Source: Streptococcus ovuberis
Lineage (GTDB): Bacteria; Bacillota; Bacilli; Lactobacillales; Streptococcaceae
DNA: 64,000 nt
Reading direction: 5' to 3'
NCBI RefSeq assembly: GCF_012396585.1
Contig: NZ_JAAXPR010000005.1
Coordinates: 99,123 to 163,122, forward strand
This document shows, in pieces, positions 11,160 through 21,243 of this stretch (position 1 is the first letter of the stretch; the number at the start of each line of letters is the position of its first letter). The notes beneath the pieces are model-generated. The model was not told where the DNA came from. It was given only the letters and a program-made list of their open reading frames with translations, and searched no databases. The translations under genes were made by a program, and so were the position numbers.

Positions 11160-11625
11160 AGGTGTTTACGCTTGAGAGGAGGAGCAATGCTCTCTTTTTG
11201 CGTTAAGCAAAACAGCTGACGCTTCACCTCAAAGGTCAACAGACCCTCATGTTTTTCAAACACTAAAGCGGTAAGAGTTTTTGCTGGAGAACTTTCCCAA
11301 TCAAACGTTTCAGCTAAACCGTTAACAATTAGTCTAGAACCACCTGAATGGACAGCTACTCTTTCAGACAGAGCTATTGCTGGCGTAGCAGTGGCAGTTT
11401 CAGTGAAAGAGCTGTCCTAGACAACTGCTTGGAAGAGCAATGTGAAAGCAAGCCCCGTTTATCTGTTATCGGCTACCATTGGAGCTACAATCAAAGGGGA
11501 ATTCAGAAGAGTTGGCTTATGAGGTCAGTCTACTTGAGAAGGATGCTAAATGGTTTAAGGATTGTTTAGTTGGCGAAGCTTCTCCATAGGTTTTATAAGT
11601 CTTTTAGAAAGTAGGGGGGAGCACG
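11160..11625. other. Intergenic region with probable gene remnants
   Basis: No intact gene. Around 11500-11586 one plus-strand frame reads EELAYEVSLLEKDAKWFKDC followed by LVGEASP and a stop, which looks like the tail of a decayed coding sequence. A neighbouring frame near 11385 reads AIAGVAVAVSVKELS. The pieces are in different frames and I cannot assign the original family. Otherwise I see nothing here. Confidence 0.3.
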
Positions 11626-12135
11626 ATGGAAATAAGACCCTTGTCTTTAACTGATGAAGTGGCCTTCAAAGAGTTTAATTGTTTGTTGGTTGCAGAAAAA
11701 GAGGCGGGTAATGCCTTTGTTGAAACTAAACGAGTGGAAGATTTTAAGGCTTTTTATGAAAAGTCTAAGCGCTTTGAAACCCAGACAAATCATCCTGACT
11801 GGTCAACGTCAACTAATTACTACGCCTTTATCGGTGGTGAGATAGCTGGACGAATCGGTTGTCGTTGGGAATTGGATAAGGGGGATTTAGCGACTGTGGG
11901 TGGTCATATCGGTTATGTTACTTCACCCAAGTTTCGTCAGCAAGGTGTTATGCGGACCCTGCTCCGCTATGCCCTTGACCGCTACGAGGAAAGAGGAATT
12001 AGCCGTGTCTTTATCACTGCTTTGGCGGATAATCAGCCCAGTCGCAAGACGATTGAGAGTGTCGGCGGTGTGTTGCAGGATATTATCACTCTTAAGGATG
12101 GAAAAACCTTAGCCCGCTATTGGGTGACCAGATAA
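11626..12135 (+). CDS. GNAT family N-acetyltransferase
   Basis: 169 residues. The acetyl-CoA binding motif is GGHIGYVTSPKFRQQGVMRTLL, with Q-Q-G-V-M as the pyrophosphate loop. It resembles the GNAT at 4362 over the whole length (RPLSLTDE versus RKLTLADQ at the start, WELDK versus WELDH mid-chain), so the two are probably paralogs. Start ATG 11626 follows a ggggggag ribosome site. Substrate unknown. Confidence 0.85.
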   Translation: MEIRPLSLTDEVAFKEFNCLLVAEKEAGNAFVETKRVEDFKAFYEKSKRFETQTNHPDWSTSTNYYAFIGGEIAGRIGCRWELDKGDLATVGGHIGYVTSPKFRQQGVMRTLLRYALDRYEERGISRVFITALADNQPSRKTIESVGGVLQDIITLKDGKTLARYWVTR

Positions 12136-12138
12136 GAA

Positions 12139-12173
12139 AACCCCACTCTTAACTATCTATCGAGAGTGGGGTT
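12139..12173. terminator. Bidirectional terminator between convergent genes
   Basis: Perfect 11-bp arms AACCCCACTCT and AGAGTGGGGTT separated by a 13-base loop, with an A tract upstream and T-rich sequence downstream, so it can serve both the GNAT gene and the minus-strand gene that converges on it. Confidence 0.85.
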
Positions 12174-12177
12174 GATT

Positions 12178-12810
12178 TTAGCGCTCAGAGACAGCTGTAA
12201 AACGTTGGCGGATGAAACGGGCGTTTTCCAGCTCATCAACCATGGCCAAGGCGTAGTCGGCATAGCTGATGTAGCTCTCGCCAGCAGCGTTGAGAATGAG
12301 TTCTTCGCCACCTAGCTGATATTGACCAGTTGCTCTGCCATTGTCATCAAAATCTCCTGCTGGGCTAAAGAAGGTCCAAGCAAGGCCAGAGAATGTTCGT
12401 AAGACAGCGAGAGCGTCAGTCATAGCCTTAGCTAAGGGGTAGAATTCCGCTGGGAAATCGGGGGTGTCGAGCAGTTGAAGAGTGTGTTTATCATCTACAT
12501 AGAGGCTACCTGCACCACCGACGATAATCAGGCGTGTAGTGCTAGTGGATAAGAGTTGTCCTAGATGACGAATATCTTCCGAAAAAAGTGGAAACGTTTC
12601 TGGGGTCCAATAACCAACGGCGGAAACGACAGCGTCAAATGGAGCTAAATCATCTATTGTCAACTGGTGAATAGATTTTTCAATCACAGAGAGGAGATCC
12701 GTTTTTTGAGCATCGCGGACGATGGCTGTGACCTCATGACCGCGCTTTAGAGCTTCTTGAGCAATGCGTTTGCCAGCTTTGCCGTTGGCACCGATAATGG
12801 CAATTTTCAT
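12178..12810 (-). CDS. NAD(P)-binding oxidoreductase-like protein (NmrA/SDR type)
   Basis: 210 residues with a Rossmann start KIAIIGANGKAGKRIAQEAL carrying GxxGxxG. It belongs to the atypical short-chain/NmrA-like group often annotated as an NAD(P)H-binding or flavin-reductase-like protein. It is divergent from an HxlR regulator gene, an arrangement common for redox- or electrophile-responsive pairs, so the regulator probably controls it. The actual substrate cannot be inferred. Confidence 0.8.
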   Translation of the reverse strand: MKIAIIGANGKAGKRIAQEALKRGHEVTAIVRDAQKTDLLSVIEKSIHQLTIDDLAPFDAVVSAVGYWTPETFPLFSEDIRHLGQLLSTSTTRLIIVGGAGSLYVDDKHTLQLLDTPDFPAEFYPLAKAMTDALAVLRTFSGLAWTFFSPAGDFDDNGRATGQYQLGGEELILNAAGESYISYADYALAMVDELENARFIRQRFTAVSER

Positions 12811-12828
12811 AGAGTCTACCTACCTTTT

Positions 12829-12887
12829 TTGACAAAATTGTGTTATAATCGATTACACCACTATTTTAACAAGTTAGTAGAAAATAG
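12829..12887 (+). promoter_or_regulatory. Divergent promoter region with inverted repeat
   Basis: An extended -10, TGTTATAAT at 12841-12849, faces the HxlR gene. Just downstream CTATTTT (12861-12867) and AAAATAG (12881-12887) form a 7-bp inverted repeat with a 13-bp spacer, a plausible autoregulatory operator for the HxlR protein. The operator role is inferred from position and symmetry. Confidence 0.45.
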
Positions 12888-12954
12888 CAAGTAGGTTTTT
12901 TATGGATAGTTGGTATCTTTTGGGGTAGAAATGGATGATATCGAGGAGAAAGAG

Positions 12955-13281
12955 ATGGAATTATTTGGCAAGTGCCCGTTTGTAACCACGCAAAAACTCA
13001 TTTCAGGGAAATGGGCAATTTTGATTTTGCATCATTTGGATGGACAGACCAAGCGGTTTGGGGAACTCCAACGAAATCTGGGAGAAATTACCCAATCCAC
13101 CCTGACCAAGCAATTGCGCTATCTGGAAGACGAGGGCTTGATTACACGAACGGTTTACCCAGAAGTCCCGCCTCGGGTTGAGTACCGTTTAACAGCGATT
13201 GGGCAGGAATTTCACGCTGTCTTAGAGCAAATCGAGGTCTGGGGTGGTAAGTATATTAGAACACTCAAAGAGGGAAATTAG
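12955..13281 (+). CDS. HxlR family transcriptional regulator
   Basis: 108 residues from ATG 12955, a start supported by AGGAG six bases upstream and by the conserved position of the first cysteine (MELFGKCPF). The winged-helix core reads KLISGKWAILILHHL, FGELQRNL and STLTKQLRYLEDEGLITR, the HxlR signature. HxlR proteins often sense aldehydes, quinones or oxidants through that N-terminal Cys. The divergent NAD(P)-binding gene is the likely target. An upstream TTG start at 12910 is possible but has no ribosome site. Confidence 0.85.
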   Translation: MELFGKCPFVTTQKLISGKWAILILHHLDGQTKRFGELQRNLGEITQSTLTKQLRYLEDEGLITRTVYPEVPPRVEYRLTAIGQEFHAVLEQIEVWGGKYIRTLKEGN

Positions 13282-13282
13282 A

Positions 13283-13906
13283 ATGACAAATACCGCGTTT
13301 ATTTGGGATTTTGATGGTACTCTAGCAGATTCCTATCCAGCCATTGTGACCGTGCTAAAACAACTCTACGCGCAGCATGGCTGGGCTTTTGATGAGACGG
13401 AAGTTGGGGAGTTTATCCTTCGGACTTCCGTTAAACACTTGTTGGAGACTCAAACAAAGAAGGCTAACCTCGAAGGTGATGGCCTCAAACTGATGGCTAG
13501 TTTTATCGCAGAGCAGGAAAGGTTAGATGACCAGATTATCCTGATGCCAGGTGCTCTAGACGTTCTAGCTCAGACAGCCTCGGCTGGCGTTCGTCACTTT
13601 ATCTATACCCACAAGGGAGCAACAACTGACGCAGTCCTCAAACGCCTGGGCATTGCTGATTATTTCACTGAGGTGATTAACAGTACCCACGGCTTTGCCA
13701 GAAAACCAGAGCCGGATGCTCTTTTCTATCTCTTGGACAAGTATGGACTGGACAAAACCAAGACCTACTACATCGGAGACCGCTCTCTGGACAGGGAAGC
13801 TGCCGAGCGGGCAGGGATTCACTCCATTAACCTGACCCAGCCAGACAGTCCAACCAATACCAACATTGAACATTTATTGGATATTTTAGCACTACCGATT
13901 TTCTAG
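13283..13906 (+). CDS. HAD family hydrolase (phosphoglycolate phosphatase-like)
   Basis: 207 residues. HAD motif I is FIWDFDGTLADSYP (nucleophile Asp near residue 9), motif II is YTHKGA, and motif III/IV is YYIGDRSLDREAA. The cap sits between motif I and II, the C1 type of phosphoglycolate phosphatase-like enzymes. The start at 13283 lies 2 bp after the HxlR stop with ribosome site agaggga, so it is in the same operon. Substrate undetermined. Confidence 0.87.
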   Translation: MTNTAFIWDFDGTLADSYPAIVTVLKQLYAQHGWAFDETEVGEFILRTSVKHLLETQTKKANLEGDGLKLMASFIAEQERLDDQIILMPGALDVLAQTASAGVRHFIYTHKGATTDAVLKRLGIADYFTEVINSTHGFARKPEPDALFYLLDKYGLDKTKTYYIGDRSLDREAAERAGIHSINLTQPDSPTNTNIEHLLDILALPIF

Positions 13907-13927
13907 CAAATATGGTACAATCGTCTT

Positions 13928-14641
13928 ATGGTAAAAACATATAATGAACACTCCAATCACAACATGAGACGCCCCGTGGTCAAGCCTGAAATTGTTGATT
14001 TTATGCGAAACCAGCAGGCGCCAGTTACTGGTCATCTGGCGGAACTTGAAGCCTTTGCAAAGGCGCACAATGTTCCTGTGATTCCCCATGAGACAGTGGC
14101 TTATTTTCGCTTTCTCTTGCAGACCTTGCAACCCAAGCAGATTTTAGAAGTCGGAACGGCTATCGGCTTTTCAGCTCTACTCATGGCTGATAATGCCCCG
14201 TCTGCCCAAATCACGACCATCGACCGCAATCCTGAGATGATTGAGCTGGCTAAGGCTAATTTTTCCAAGTATGATCATCGCCAGCAAATTACCCTCTTGG
14301 AGGGGGATGCGGTGGATCTTTTGGGTGGATTGACGGAAACTTATGACCTCGCCTTTATGGATTCGGCTAAATCCAAGTACATCGTCTTTCTACCTGAAAT
14401 CCTCAAGCGATTAAGGGTCGGCGGTATCGTCGTCATTGACGACGTCTTCCAAGGCGGTGATGTAGCTCTGCCATTTGACCAAATCCACCGTGGACAACGG
14501 GCTATCTACAAGGGGCTTCACAAGCTCTTTGAAGCGACCCTGAATCACTCTGATTTGACGACCAGCTTGATTCCTTTGGGAGACGGCTTATTAGTCCTTA
14601 GAAAAAATAGACAAAACATAGAATTTTCACCATCTATTTAA
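13928..14641 (+). CDS. O-methyltransferase (SAM-dependent, YrrM/COMT type)
   Basis: 237 residues. N-terminal NHNMRRPVVKPEIVDFMRN is characteristic of the streptococcal O-methyltransferase located before prsA. SAM-binding motif I is ILEVGTAIGFSALLMA, and the metal-binding region is LAFMDSAKSKY with GGIVVIDDVFQGG. These resemble the catechol/caffeoyl-CoA O-methyltransferase fold. The substrate is not known in streptococci. It is followed by prsA. Confidence 0.9.
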   Translation: MVKTYNEHSNHNMRRPVVKPEIVDFMRNQQAPVTGHLAELEAFAKAHNVPVIPHETVAYFRFLLQTLQPKQILEVGTAIGFSALLMADNAPSAQITTIDRNPEMIELAKANFSKYDHRQQITLLEGDAVDLLGGLTETYDLAFMDSAKSKYIVFLPEILKRLRVGGIVVIDDVFQGGDVALPFDQIHRGQRAIYKGLHKLFEATLNHSDLTTSLIPLGDGLLVLRKNRQNIEFSPSI

Positions 14642-14708
14642 GTCATCTTAAAGGTTTTGTGATATAATAGGTGAGTTAATTCTAACAGAAGGAGTACCTA
14701 AATATATT

Positions 14709-15665
14709 ATGAACAAAAAATCGATTGTTGGAACAGGGATTGCCTTGATTGCGACTGCAGCGCTGGCTTCTGTGACGACCTTGTCAGTGGCTTCAAAAGC
14801 TAACACAGACACTGATATCATCACAATGAAGGGTGATACTCTCACTGTCTCCGAGTTCTACGATGCTGTTAAAACCAACACCGCTGCTCAGCAAGTTCTT
14901 TTGGAGCAAGTGATTTCCACTGTTTTTGAAAACAAATTTGGGGACAAGGTATCTGATAAAGAAGTGCAAGAAGCCTATGACAAGTCAGCTACTCAGTATG
15001 GTGAGAATTTCGCTCAGGCTTTGGCATCCGCAGGTTTGACGGAGAAAACCTATCGCTCTCAAATCCGCACCAATAAGCTCGTGGAATATGCGGTGGCTCA
15101 AGCTGCTGAAAAAGAGCTCACAGATGAGGCCTATCAAGCAGCTTATAAAGCTTACACTCCTGAAGTAACTGCTCAGATCATTAAACTGGATGATGAGGCA
15201 AAAGCCAAAGAGGTCCTAGAAAAGGCGAAAGCAGACGGAGCAGACTTCGGTCAGTTAGCTAAAGATAATTCAACGGACGAAGCGACTAAGGGTGATGGCG
15301 GTACAGTAAAATTTGACTCTACTTCCAAAGAGATTCCAACCCAGTTGCAAGAGGCTATTTTTGGCTTGGAAGAAGGAAAAGTAGCAGATTCTGTCGTTAC
15401 AGTTGTTAATCCTACGACTTATGCAACGAGTTACTATGTGGTTAAGCTGAATACTAAGACAGCCAAATCTGATAAGTTTGAAGACTATAAGGATAAGTTG
15501 AAAGAAGTTATCCTTAGCCAAAAGAAATCGGACGCCACCTTTATCACTAGCGTTGTTTCTAAATACTTGCAAGAGGCCAATGTGAAAGTTAAGGATGAGG
15601 CCTTCCAGTCTATCCTTTCACAGTATATTTCATCGGATAAGACAACTAGCTCATCCAGCAAATAA
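14709..15665 (+). CDS. prsA: PrsA/PrtM-like extracytoplasmic foldase (parvulin PPIase)
   Basis: 318 residues. An N-terminal hydrophobic segment (about 6-30) is followed by a SurA-N-like region and a parvulin domain around 148-245 (VTAQIIKLDDEAKAKEVLEK, then GQLAKDNSTDEATKGDGGTV). PrsA helps secreted proteins fold outside the membrane. Unlike most streptococcal PrsA proteins, no lipobox cysteine is present after the signal segment (AALASVTTLSVASKAN), and the whole chain lacks Cys, so it is either released or retained by an uncleaved helix. An extended -10 TGATATAAT lies at 14660-14668. Confidence 0.88.
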   Translation: MNKKSIVGTGIALIATAALASVTTLSVASKANTDTDIITMKGDTLTVSEFYDAVKTNTAAQQVLLEQVISTVFENKFGDKVSDKEVQEAYDKSATQYGENFAQALASAGLTEKTYRSQIRTNKLVEYAVAQAAEKELTDEAYQAAYKAYTPEVTAQIIKLDDEAKAKEVLEKAKADGADFGQLAKDNSTDEATKGDGGTVKFDSTSKEIPTQLQEAIFGLEEGKVADSVVTVVNPTTYATSYYVVKLNTKTAKSDKFEDYKDKLKEVILSQKKSDATFITSVVSKYLQEANVKVKDEAFQSILSQYISSDKTTSSSSK

Positions 15666-15669
15666 AACA

Positions 15670-15854
15670 AGAATCATCTTTTCGAGGCGCAAATTCAGGG
15701 AAGTGGCGGTTAGTGCAAGCCACCTTTGCGAGAAAGATGTTGCTACTTGTTTGGAGATACAGTTTAAAAACGATAATGAGAATGACAAAGGTCATTAAAT
15801 GAGGGTGGTACCGCGGTTTTTCGCCCCTCGTTTGGTGGGGCTTTGTCATTTTTT
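15670..15854 (+). ncRNA. T-box riboswitch (alanine), upstream of alaS operon
   Basis: The T-box sequence AGGGTGGTACCGCG is exact at 15802-15815. A stem I is visible upstream, closed by CATCTTTTCG pairing with CGAGAAAGATG. The terminator helix pairs AATGACAAAG (15781-15790) with CTTTGTCATT (15841-15850) and ends in a T run. Uncharged tRNA binding would favour readthrough into the two genes that follow. Alanine specificity is inferred from alaS; I did not resolve the specifier codon with certainty. Confidence 0.92.
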
Positions 15855-15869
15855 GAGGAATGGTGCAAG

Positions 15870-16370
15870 ATGAAGAAGTTCTATATTAAGCAAAAATTTT
15901 GGTCCTTGGCGGGGAAGTTTCAGGTCAAAGACCAGCATGATCAGCCACACTATGAGGTGGTTGGTTCCTTGCTCAAGTGGCTCAAAGAATTTACCATCAT
16001 GGATATGGCTGGTCAAGAAGTGGCCCGAATTAAGCGGCAGTGGGCATGGTTTTTGCCGCGGTTTACCATTACCTTAGCCAGTGGGGAGCAGTTTGCCCTG
16101 CAAAAGGAGTTTAGCTGGTTTCGCCCGCGCTATCGGATTGAGGGATTAGATATGGTTGTTCAGGGTGATTTCTGGGACATGGACTTCACCCTTAAAAAAG
16201 ACGGTCGCAAGATTGCAGACATCAATCAAGAATGGTTTCGTCTCACCTCGACCTATCAAGTGACGGTTCATGAGGAAGCCTACAGCGATTTGGCAATTGC
16301 CCTTGTCATTGCCATTGACTACGTTAAGGAAACAGAAGCGGCAGCTAGCGCTAGCTCAGCCGCCAATTAA
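15870..16370 (+). CDS. LURP-one-related (YxjI-like) protein
   Basis: 166 residues. The pattern of short beta strands with repeated Trp-rich motifs ([50 protein letters not shown]) is that of LURP-one/YxjI proteins, a tubby-like barrel with possible lipid binding. The start at 15870 is preferred to an upstream frame extension inside the T-box terminator. It sits between the T-box and alaS, so it is expected to be co-induced when alanyl-tRNA is short. The reason for this link is unknown. Confidence 0.8.
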   Translation: MKKFYIKQKFWSLAGKFQVKDQHDQPHYEVVGSLLKWLKEFTIMDMAGQEVARIKRQWAWFLPRFTITLASGEQFALQKEFSWFRPRYRIEGLDMVVQGDFWDMDFTLKKDGRKIADINQEWFRLTSTYQVTVHEEAYSDLAIALVIAIDYVKETEAAASASSAAN

Positions 16371-16384
16371 AGGAGATATTGATA

Positions 16385-19003
16385 ATGAGATACATGACAT
16401 CAGCTGAAGTACGCCAAATGTGGCTGGACTTCTTTGCCTCAAAATGCCACAGCGTTGAGCCATCAGCCAACTTGGTGCCGGTCAACGACCCAACCCTGCT
16501 CTGGATCAATTCTGGGGTGGCAACCTTGAAAAAATATTTTGACGGGACGGTGATTCCTGAAAATCCACGGATTACCAATGCTCAAAAATCCATCCGTACC
16601 AATGACATTGAAAATGTCGGTAAGACCGCGCGTCACCACACCATGTTTGAGATGTTGGGCAACTTTTCTATCGGGGATTATTTCCGTGATGAGGCCATTG
16701 CTTTTGCTTTTGAGCTCTTGACCAGCCCAGACTGGTTTGCTATGCCTTTGGACAAGCTCTACATGACTTATTATCCTGCAGATACGGATTCTTACAATCG
16801 CTGGATTGAGCTGGGGGTTGACCCTAGCCACCTGATTCCGCTGGAGGATAATTTCTGGGAAATCGGTGCTGGACCATCAGGACCAGACACAGAGATTTTC
16901 TTTGACCGTGGAATAGACTTTGACCCAGAAAACATCGGGATCCGCCTGCTGGAAGAGGACATCGAAAACGACCGTTACATCGAGATTTGGAATGTGGTGC
17001 TGTCCCAGTTCAACGCTGACCCTGCGGTTCCACGCAGCGAGTACAAGGAACTGCCAAATAAAAACATCGATACGGGAGCTGGTCTGGAGCGTCTGGTCTC
17101 TATTTTCCAAGGGGCTAAGACCAACTTTGAGACCGACCTCTTTCTGCCGATTATCGAGCGAGTGGCCGCCATGTCTGGTAAGACCTATGACCCAGATGGC
17201 GACAACATGAGCTTCAAGGTTATCGCCGACCATATCCGTGCTCTCAGTTTTGCCATCGGTGATGGGGCTCTGCCTGGCAACGAAGGGCGTGGTTACGTTC
17301 TTCGTCGCCTCCTCCGTCGTGCGGTCATGCACGGTCGCCGTCTCGGCATTGAGAAGCCCTTCCTTTACGAGCTGGTCGTGACAGTGGGCGAGATCATGAA
17401 GAGCTACTACCCAGAAATCCTTGAAAAACGTGACTTCATCGAGAAAATTGTCAAGCGAGAAGAAGAGACCTTTGCCCGTACCATTGATGCAGGGTCTGTC
17501 CACTTGGATGAGCTCTTAGCAGCCTTGAAAGAAGCTGGTGAGACTACCGTATCTGGTCAGGACATTTTCAAACTCTATGATACCTATGGTTTCCCTGTCG
17601 AGTTGACCGAAGAATTGGCAGAGGATGCTGGCTTTGCCATTGACCACGAGGGCTTCAAGGCAGCCATGAAAGAGCAACAAGACCGCGCTCGTGCTAGCGT
17701 GGTAAAAGGTGGCTCTATGGGCATGCAAAACGAGACGTTGGCTGCGCTGGTTGAGCCATCCACCTTTGTCTACGGAGAGACCAGCTTGACGAGCCCGCTC
17801 TCTGTCATCATCGCTGACAATGAGCGGACAGAAGCTATCTCTGAAGGACAAGCTCTGTTGCTCTTTGAGCAAACGCCGTTTTATGCGGAGATGGGTGGTC
17901 AGGTGGCTGACCACGGTGTGATTAAAAATGACAAGGGCGACACGGTAGCGAAGGTCATTGATGTCCAAAAGGCACCGAATGGACAGCCGCTCCATACCGT
18001 AGAAGTCTTGGCTAGCCTATCTGTCGGCACAAGCTATGTGCTGGAGATTGACAAGGCACGCCGTCAGGCAGTGGAGAAAAACCACACGGCGACGCACTTG
18101 CTCCATGCAGCCCTCCACGACATCATCGGTGAGCATGCGACCCAAGCAGGCTCCCTCAATGAAGCAGGTTTCCTTCGCTTTGACTTTACCCACTTTGAGG
18201 CGGTAACCGCAGAAGAGCTCCGCCGCATTGAGGAGCAGGTCAATGAGAAAATTTGGGAGGCCCTTCCTGTTGTGACTGTTGAAACGGATGTGGAGACGGC
18301 AAAAGGCATGGGAGCCATGGCTCTCTTTGGAGAAAAGTACGGCAAGGTTGTGCGTGTCGTGACCATTGGCGACTATTCCATTGAGCTTTGTGGGGGAACC
18401 CATGTGAGCAATACCGCTGAAATCGGCCTCTTCAAGATTGTCAAAGAAGAGGGAATCGGCTCTGGCACTCGTCGTCTCCTAGCGGTGACAGGTCGTGAAG
18501 CCTTCTTAGCTTACCGTGAACAAGAGGACGCTCTTAAGACCATTGCGGCAACCTTGAAAGCTCCGCAACTCAAAGAGGTGCCAAATAAGGTTGCTAGCCT
18601 GCAAGCCGACCTCCGTGAGTTGCAAAAAGAAAATGCCAGTCTGAAAGAAAAAGCTGCAGCAGCAGCGGCTGGCGACCTCTTTAAGGATGTCAAGGAAGCA
18701 AACGGTCTTCGCTACATTGCTAGTCAAGTTGATGTTGCTGATGCAGGGGCTCTTCGCACCTTTGCGGATAATTGGAAGCAGGCAGACTACTCAGATGTCT
18801 TGGTTCTGGTGGCGGCTATCGGTGACAAGGTCAACCTCCTTGTCGCTAGCAAGTCAGCAAACGCCCACGCTGGAAATCTAGTCAAGGCGCTTGCTCCAAT
18901 CATCAACGGTCGTGGTGGCGGCAAGCCAGACATGGCCATGGCAGGAGGAGCTGATGCTAGCAAGATCGCAGACTTACTGGCAGCTGTTAGCGAGAATCTT
19001 TAA
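16385..19003 (+). CDS. alaS: Alanyl-tRNA synthetase
   Basis: 872 residues, full length. The class II catalytic core occupies about 1-450 (GNFSIGDYF near residue 95; [13 protein letters not shown] near 235). The editing domain carries the zinc-binding [11 protein letters not shown] and the later CGGTH, and a C-terminal coiled coil ([21 protein letters not shown]) precedes the C-Ala domain ending [17 protein letters not shown] 16385 follows aaaggag; an alternative TTG two codons earlier would place the ribosome site too close. It lies 14 bp behind the LURP-one gene under T-box control. Confidence 0.97.
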   Translation: MRYMTSAEVRQMWLDFFASKCHSVEPSANLVPVNDPTLLWINSGVATLKKYFDGTVIPENPRITNAQKSIRTNDIENVGKTARHHTMFEMLGNFSIGDYFRDEAIAFAFELLTSPDWFAMPLDKLYMTYYPADTDSYNRWIELGVDPSHLIPLEDNFWEIGAGPSGPDTEIFFDRGIDFDPENIGIRLLEEDIENDRYIEIWNVVLSQFNADPAVPRSEYKELPNKNIDTGAGLERLVSIFQGAKTNFETDLFLPIIERVAAMSGKTYDPDGDNMSFKVIADHIRALSFAIGDGALPGNEGRGYVLRRLLRRAVMHGRRLGIEKPFLYELVVTVGEIMKSYYPEILEKRDFIEKIVKREEETFARTIDAGSVHLDELLAALKEAGETTVSGQDIFKLYDTYGFPVELTEELAEDAGFAIDHEGFKAAMKEQQDRARASVVKGGSMGMQNETLAALVEPSTFVYGETSLTSPLSVIIADNERTEAISEGQALLLFEQTPFYAEMGGQVADHGVIKNDKGDTVAKVIDVQKAPNGQPLHTVEVLASLSVGTSYVLEIDKARRQAVEKNHTATHLLHAALHDIIGEHATQAGSLNEAGFLRFDFTHFEAVTAEELRRIEEQVNEKIWEALPVVTVETDVETAKGMGAMALFGEKYGKVVRVVTIGDYSIELCGGTHVSNTAEIGLFKIVKEEGIGSGTRRLLAVTGREAFLAYREQEDALKTIAATLKAPQLKEVPNKVASLQADLRELQKENASLKEKAAAAAAGDLFKDVKEANGLRYIASQVDVADAGALRTFADNWKQADYSDVLVLVAAIGDKVNLLVASKSANAHAGNLVKALAPIINGRGGGKPDMAMAGGADASKIADLLAAVSENL

Positions 19004-19027
19004 GAAACTAGCGCTTGAATGATGAGG

Positions 19028-19079
19028 AAAAGATGGCTGAGATTGCTCAAGGAAAAGGAACAATCCAGGCATCTTTTTT
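19028..19079 (+). terminator. Putative terminator after alaS
   Basis: AAAAGATG at 19028 and CATCTTTTTT at 19070 form the outer stem of an imperfect hairpin ending in a T run. Confidence 0.55.
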
Positions 19080-19080
19080 A

Positions 19081-19690
19081 TGTCATTGGGATTGGAGATG
19101 CCCTCTGGAAATTCTAAGAGGAGAATCTATCGACGTAAGCACGGCCAATGACGATATTGACAGGAGCGATAACTGTTTCGGGTAGGTCTTGGCGTTTAGG
19201 GAGAAAAGTGAGAAAAAGAGATGCTGTGTTTATCGTGGGTTTTCAAGGGAATTTTTAATGGGCTGTGCTATACTAGAACCAGATAAATAGAAATGTGCTA
19301 GAGTGTGTTGGATAAAGGTCAGGAAATAGATTGGGTTTATTCCTATAGGAAAAGCCCCGTTGCTCAGAGCAGAGAAAGCAAGAGCAGTACAGGGCTTTGA
19401 GAAGCAAAAGTAATGCATTAACTTGCAGCGCATGTTCGATTGTTAGCACCTGTATTCCTAAAGATGATTTGGCCAATGGCCACTTTTTTACTTCTTTTCT
19501 AGGTGGATTTTTGCAGCTATACTGGCTGTATAGCTGGGAACAATTAATAACGGATGGTTGACAAGTGGCAAGGTGCGTTGAAGACAGGTTTTAGATGATA
19601 CGAAAAGCAGAGCCTAGTCACTTTCTTAAGAGTTTGGCCTATTTTCGTTTTCCCTGCACTCTATTTTGGTATTTTTGGAAAGGAGTTTTG
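19081..19690. other. Gene-free region with a minus-strand coding remnant and a hairpin
   Basis: About 600 bases without an intact gene. On the minus strand, about 19111-19200 reads RQDLPETVIAPVNIVIGRAY VDRFSS before a stop, which looks like the C-terminus of a lost gene of unknown family. At 19351-19398 nested arms AAAGCCC/GGGCTTT and TGCTC/GAGCA form a hairpin not followed by T residues. I see no complete mobile element. Confidence 0.3.
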
Positions 19691-21133
19691 ATGTATCAAG
19701 ATGCTACGGCTATGGCGACGGCCGTTCGTCATAAAGAAGTTTCAGCTAAGGAGTTGGTAGAAGAAGCGATTGCTAAGATCGAAGCGCTCAATCCAGCCAT
19801 TAACGCTGTTGTTAACAAGCAATATGAAGAGGCAATCAAGCGCTCACAACAAGCTTTTTCTAAGGAGCAACCATTTGCAGGGGTTCCAATCTTACTCAAG
19901 GATTTAGGTCAAAATCAGGCTGGTCAGCCTTCAACATCTGGTTCACGCTTATTTGCGAGCTACCGTGCCCAGCAGACGGATTATTTAGTCCAGCGGTTTG
20001 AAGCATTGGGCTTTATCATTCTCGGGCGGACCAATACGCCAGAATTTGGGGTTAAAAATATCAGTGATAGTAGCCTTCACGGACCTGTACATTTACCGAT
20101 GGATCTCAGTCGCAATGCAGGTGGATCAAGTGGTGGAGCGGCAGCAGCCGTTTCCAGCGGCATGGTACCACTGGCAGGGGCCAGTGATGGTGGAGGCTCT
20201 ATACGAATTCCGGCTTCTTTTAATGGCTTGATTGGCTTAAAAACCAGCCGTGGAAGAATTCCTGTAGGGCCAGGCTCCTATCGAGGTTGGCAAGGGGCTT
20301 CGGTGCATTTTGCTTTGACCAAATCTGTCAGGGATACGCGCCGATTGCTTTATTACACACAAACCTGCCAGATGGAAAGTCCTTTTGTTTTACCGACCTT
20401 GTCGCAGGAGACCCTTTTTGAAAGGAAATGGCAAAGGCCACTTAAAATTGCGTATTCAGCCTTGTCACCTATTGGGCAAACGGTGTCCAGAGAGGCTGTT
20501 GCTGCGGTGGAAGGGGCTGTCTCCTTTCTTTCTCAAATGGGACATGATTTAATCGAGTTAACCGATTATCCGATAGACCATACAGATTTGATTAAAGACT
20601 ACTATGTTATGAACAGCGTGGAAACAGCAGCCATGTTTGACACGATTGAACAGAGCTTGCAGCGTCCGATGACACCTGATGATATGGAGCTGATGACTTG
20701 GGGAATCTATAAAAGTGGCCAGACCATACCAGCTAAACAGTATAGTCAAACCTTGAACCGTTGGGATCAGTATACCGCGCAATTCGCTGCTTTTCATGAG
20801 AATTATGACCTCCTTTTGACGCCTACTACCGCTGGAGTTGCCCCTAAGCATGGCCAGTTTACGCTTTCAGACAACTTACAAGAATCCTTGCTGGCCATGG
20901 GAGAATTTCCAATGGAGCAACAACAAGACTTGATTTGGGAGATGTTTGCGGATAGTCTGGCTTGGACGCCGTTTACCATACCAGCCAATTTGACAGGTCA
21001 GCCAGCCATTTCCCTACCGACTTACCGTAATGAGGCCGGCCTTCCAATCGGTATTCAGTTCTTGGCAGCTAAAGGCAGAGAAGAGTTATTGCTTCAGGTC
21101 GCAGATTTGTTTGAGGGAGCAGATATGATTTGA
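19691..21133 (+). CDS. Amidase signature family enzyme
   Basis: 480 residues. Amidase signature enzymes hydrolyse amides through a Ser-cisSer-Lys triad. The Lys is in PILLKDLGQ, the cis-Ser is in the NAGGSSGGAAAAV glycine-rich loop, and the nucleophile Ser is in SDGGGSIRIPAS. It is related to GatA but lies alone rather than in a gatCAB operon, and its C-terminal half differs, so a free amidase is more likely than the tRNA-Gln amidotransferase. ATG 19691 has aggag upstream. Confidence 0.88.
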   Translation: MYQDATAMATAVRHKEVSAKELVEEAIAKIEALNPAINAVVNKQYEEAIKRSQQAFSKEQPFAGVPILLKDLGQNQAGQPSTSGSRLFASYRAQQTDYLVQRFEALGFIILGRTNTPEFGVKNISDSSLHGPVHLPMDLSRNAGGSSGGAAAAVSSGMVPLAGASDGGGSIRIPASFNGLIGLKTSRGRIPVGPGSYRGWQGASVHFALTKSVRDTRRLLYYTQTCQMESPFVLPTLSQETLFERKWQRPLKIAYSALSPIGQTVSREAVAAVEGAVSFLSQMGHDLIELTDYPIDHTDLIKDYYVMNSVETAAMFDTIEQSLQRPMTPDDMELMTWGIYKSGQTIPAKQYSQTLNRWDQYTAQFAAFHENYDLLLTPTTAGVAPKHGQFTLSDNLQESLLAMGEFPMEQQQDLIWEMFADSLAWTPFTIPANLTGQPAISLPTYRNEAGLPIGIQFLAAKGREELLLQVADLFEGADMI

Positions 21134-21243
21134 GTTTGTGAAATTAAAGACATTTTTGCAAACAACAGCTAAATTTTCTTTGTAATACAAGTTTTTTTGG
21201 GGTTTTGAATCCAAAAGATTGTGAAAAAAGTTAAGCAGAACAG

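Noticed and set aside
16877..17503. Long minus-strand open frame of 208 residues
   Set aside because: It is fully inside alaS in antisense and has no family features.
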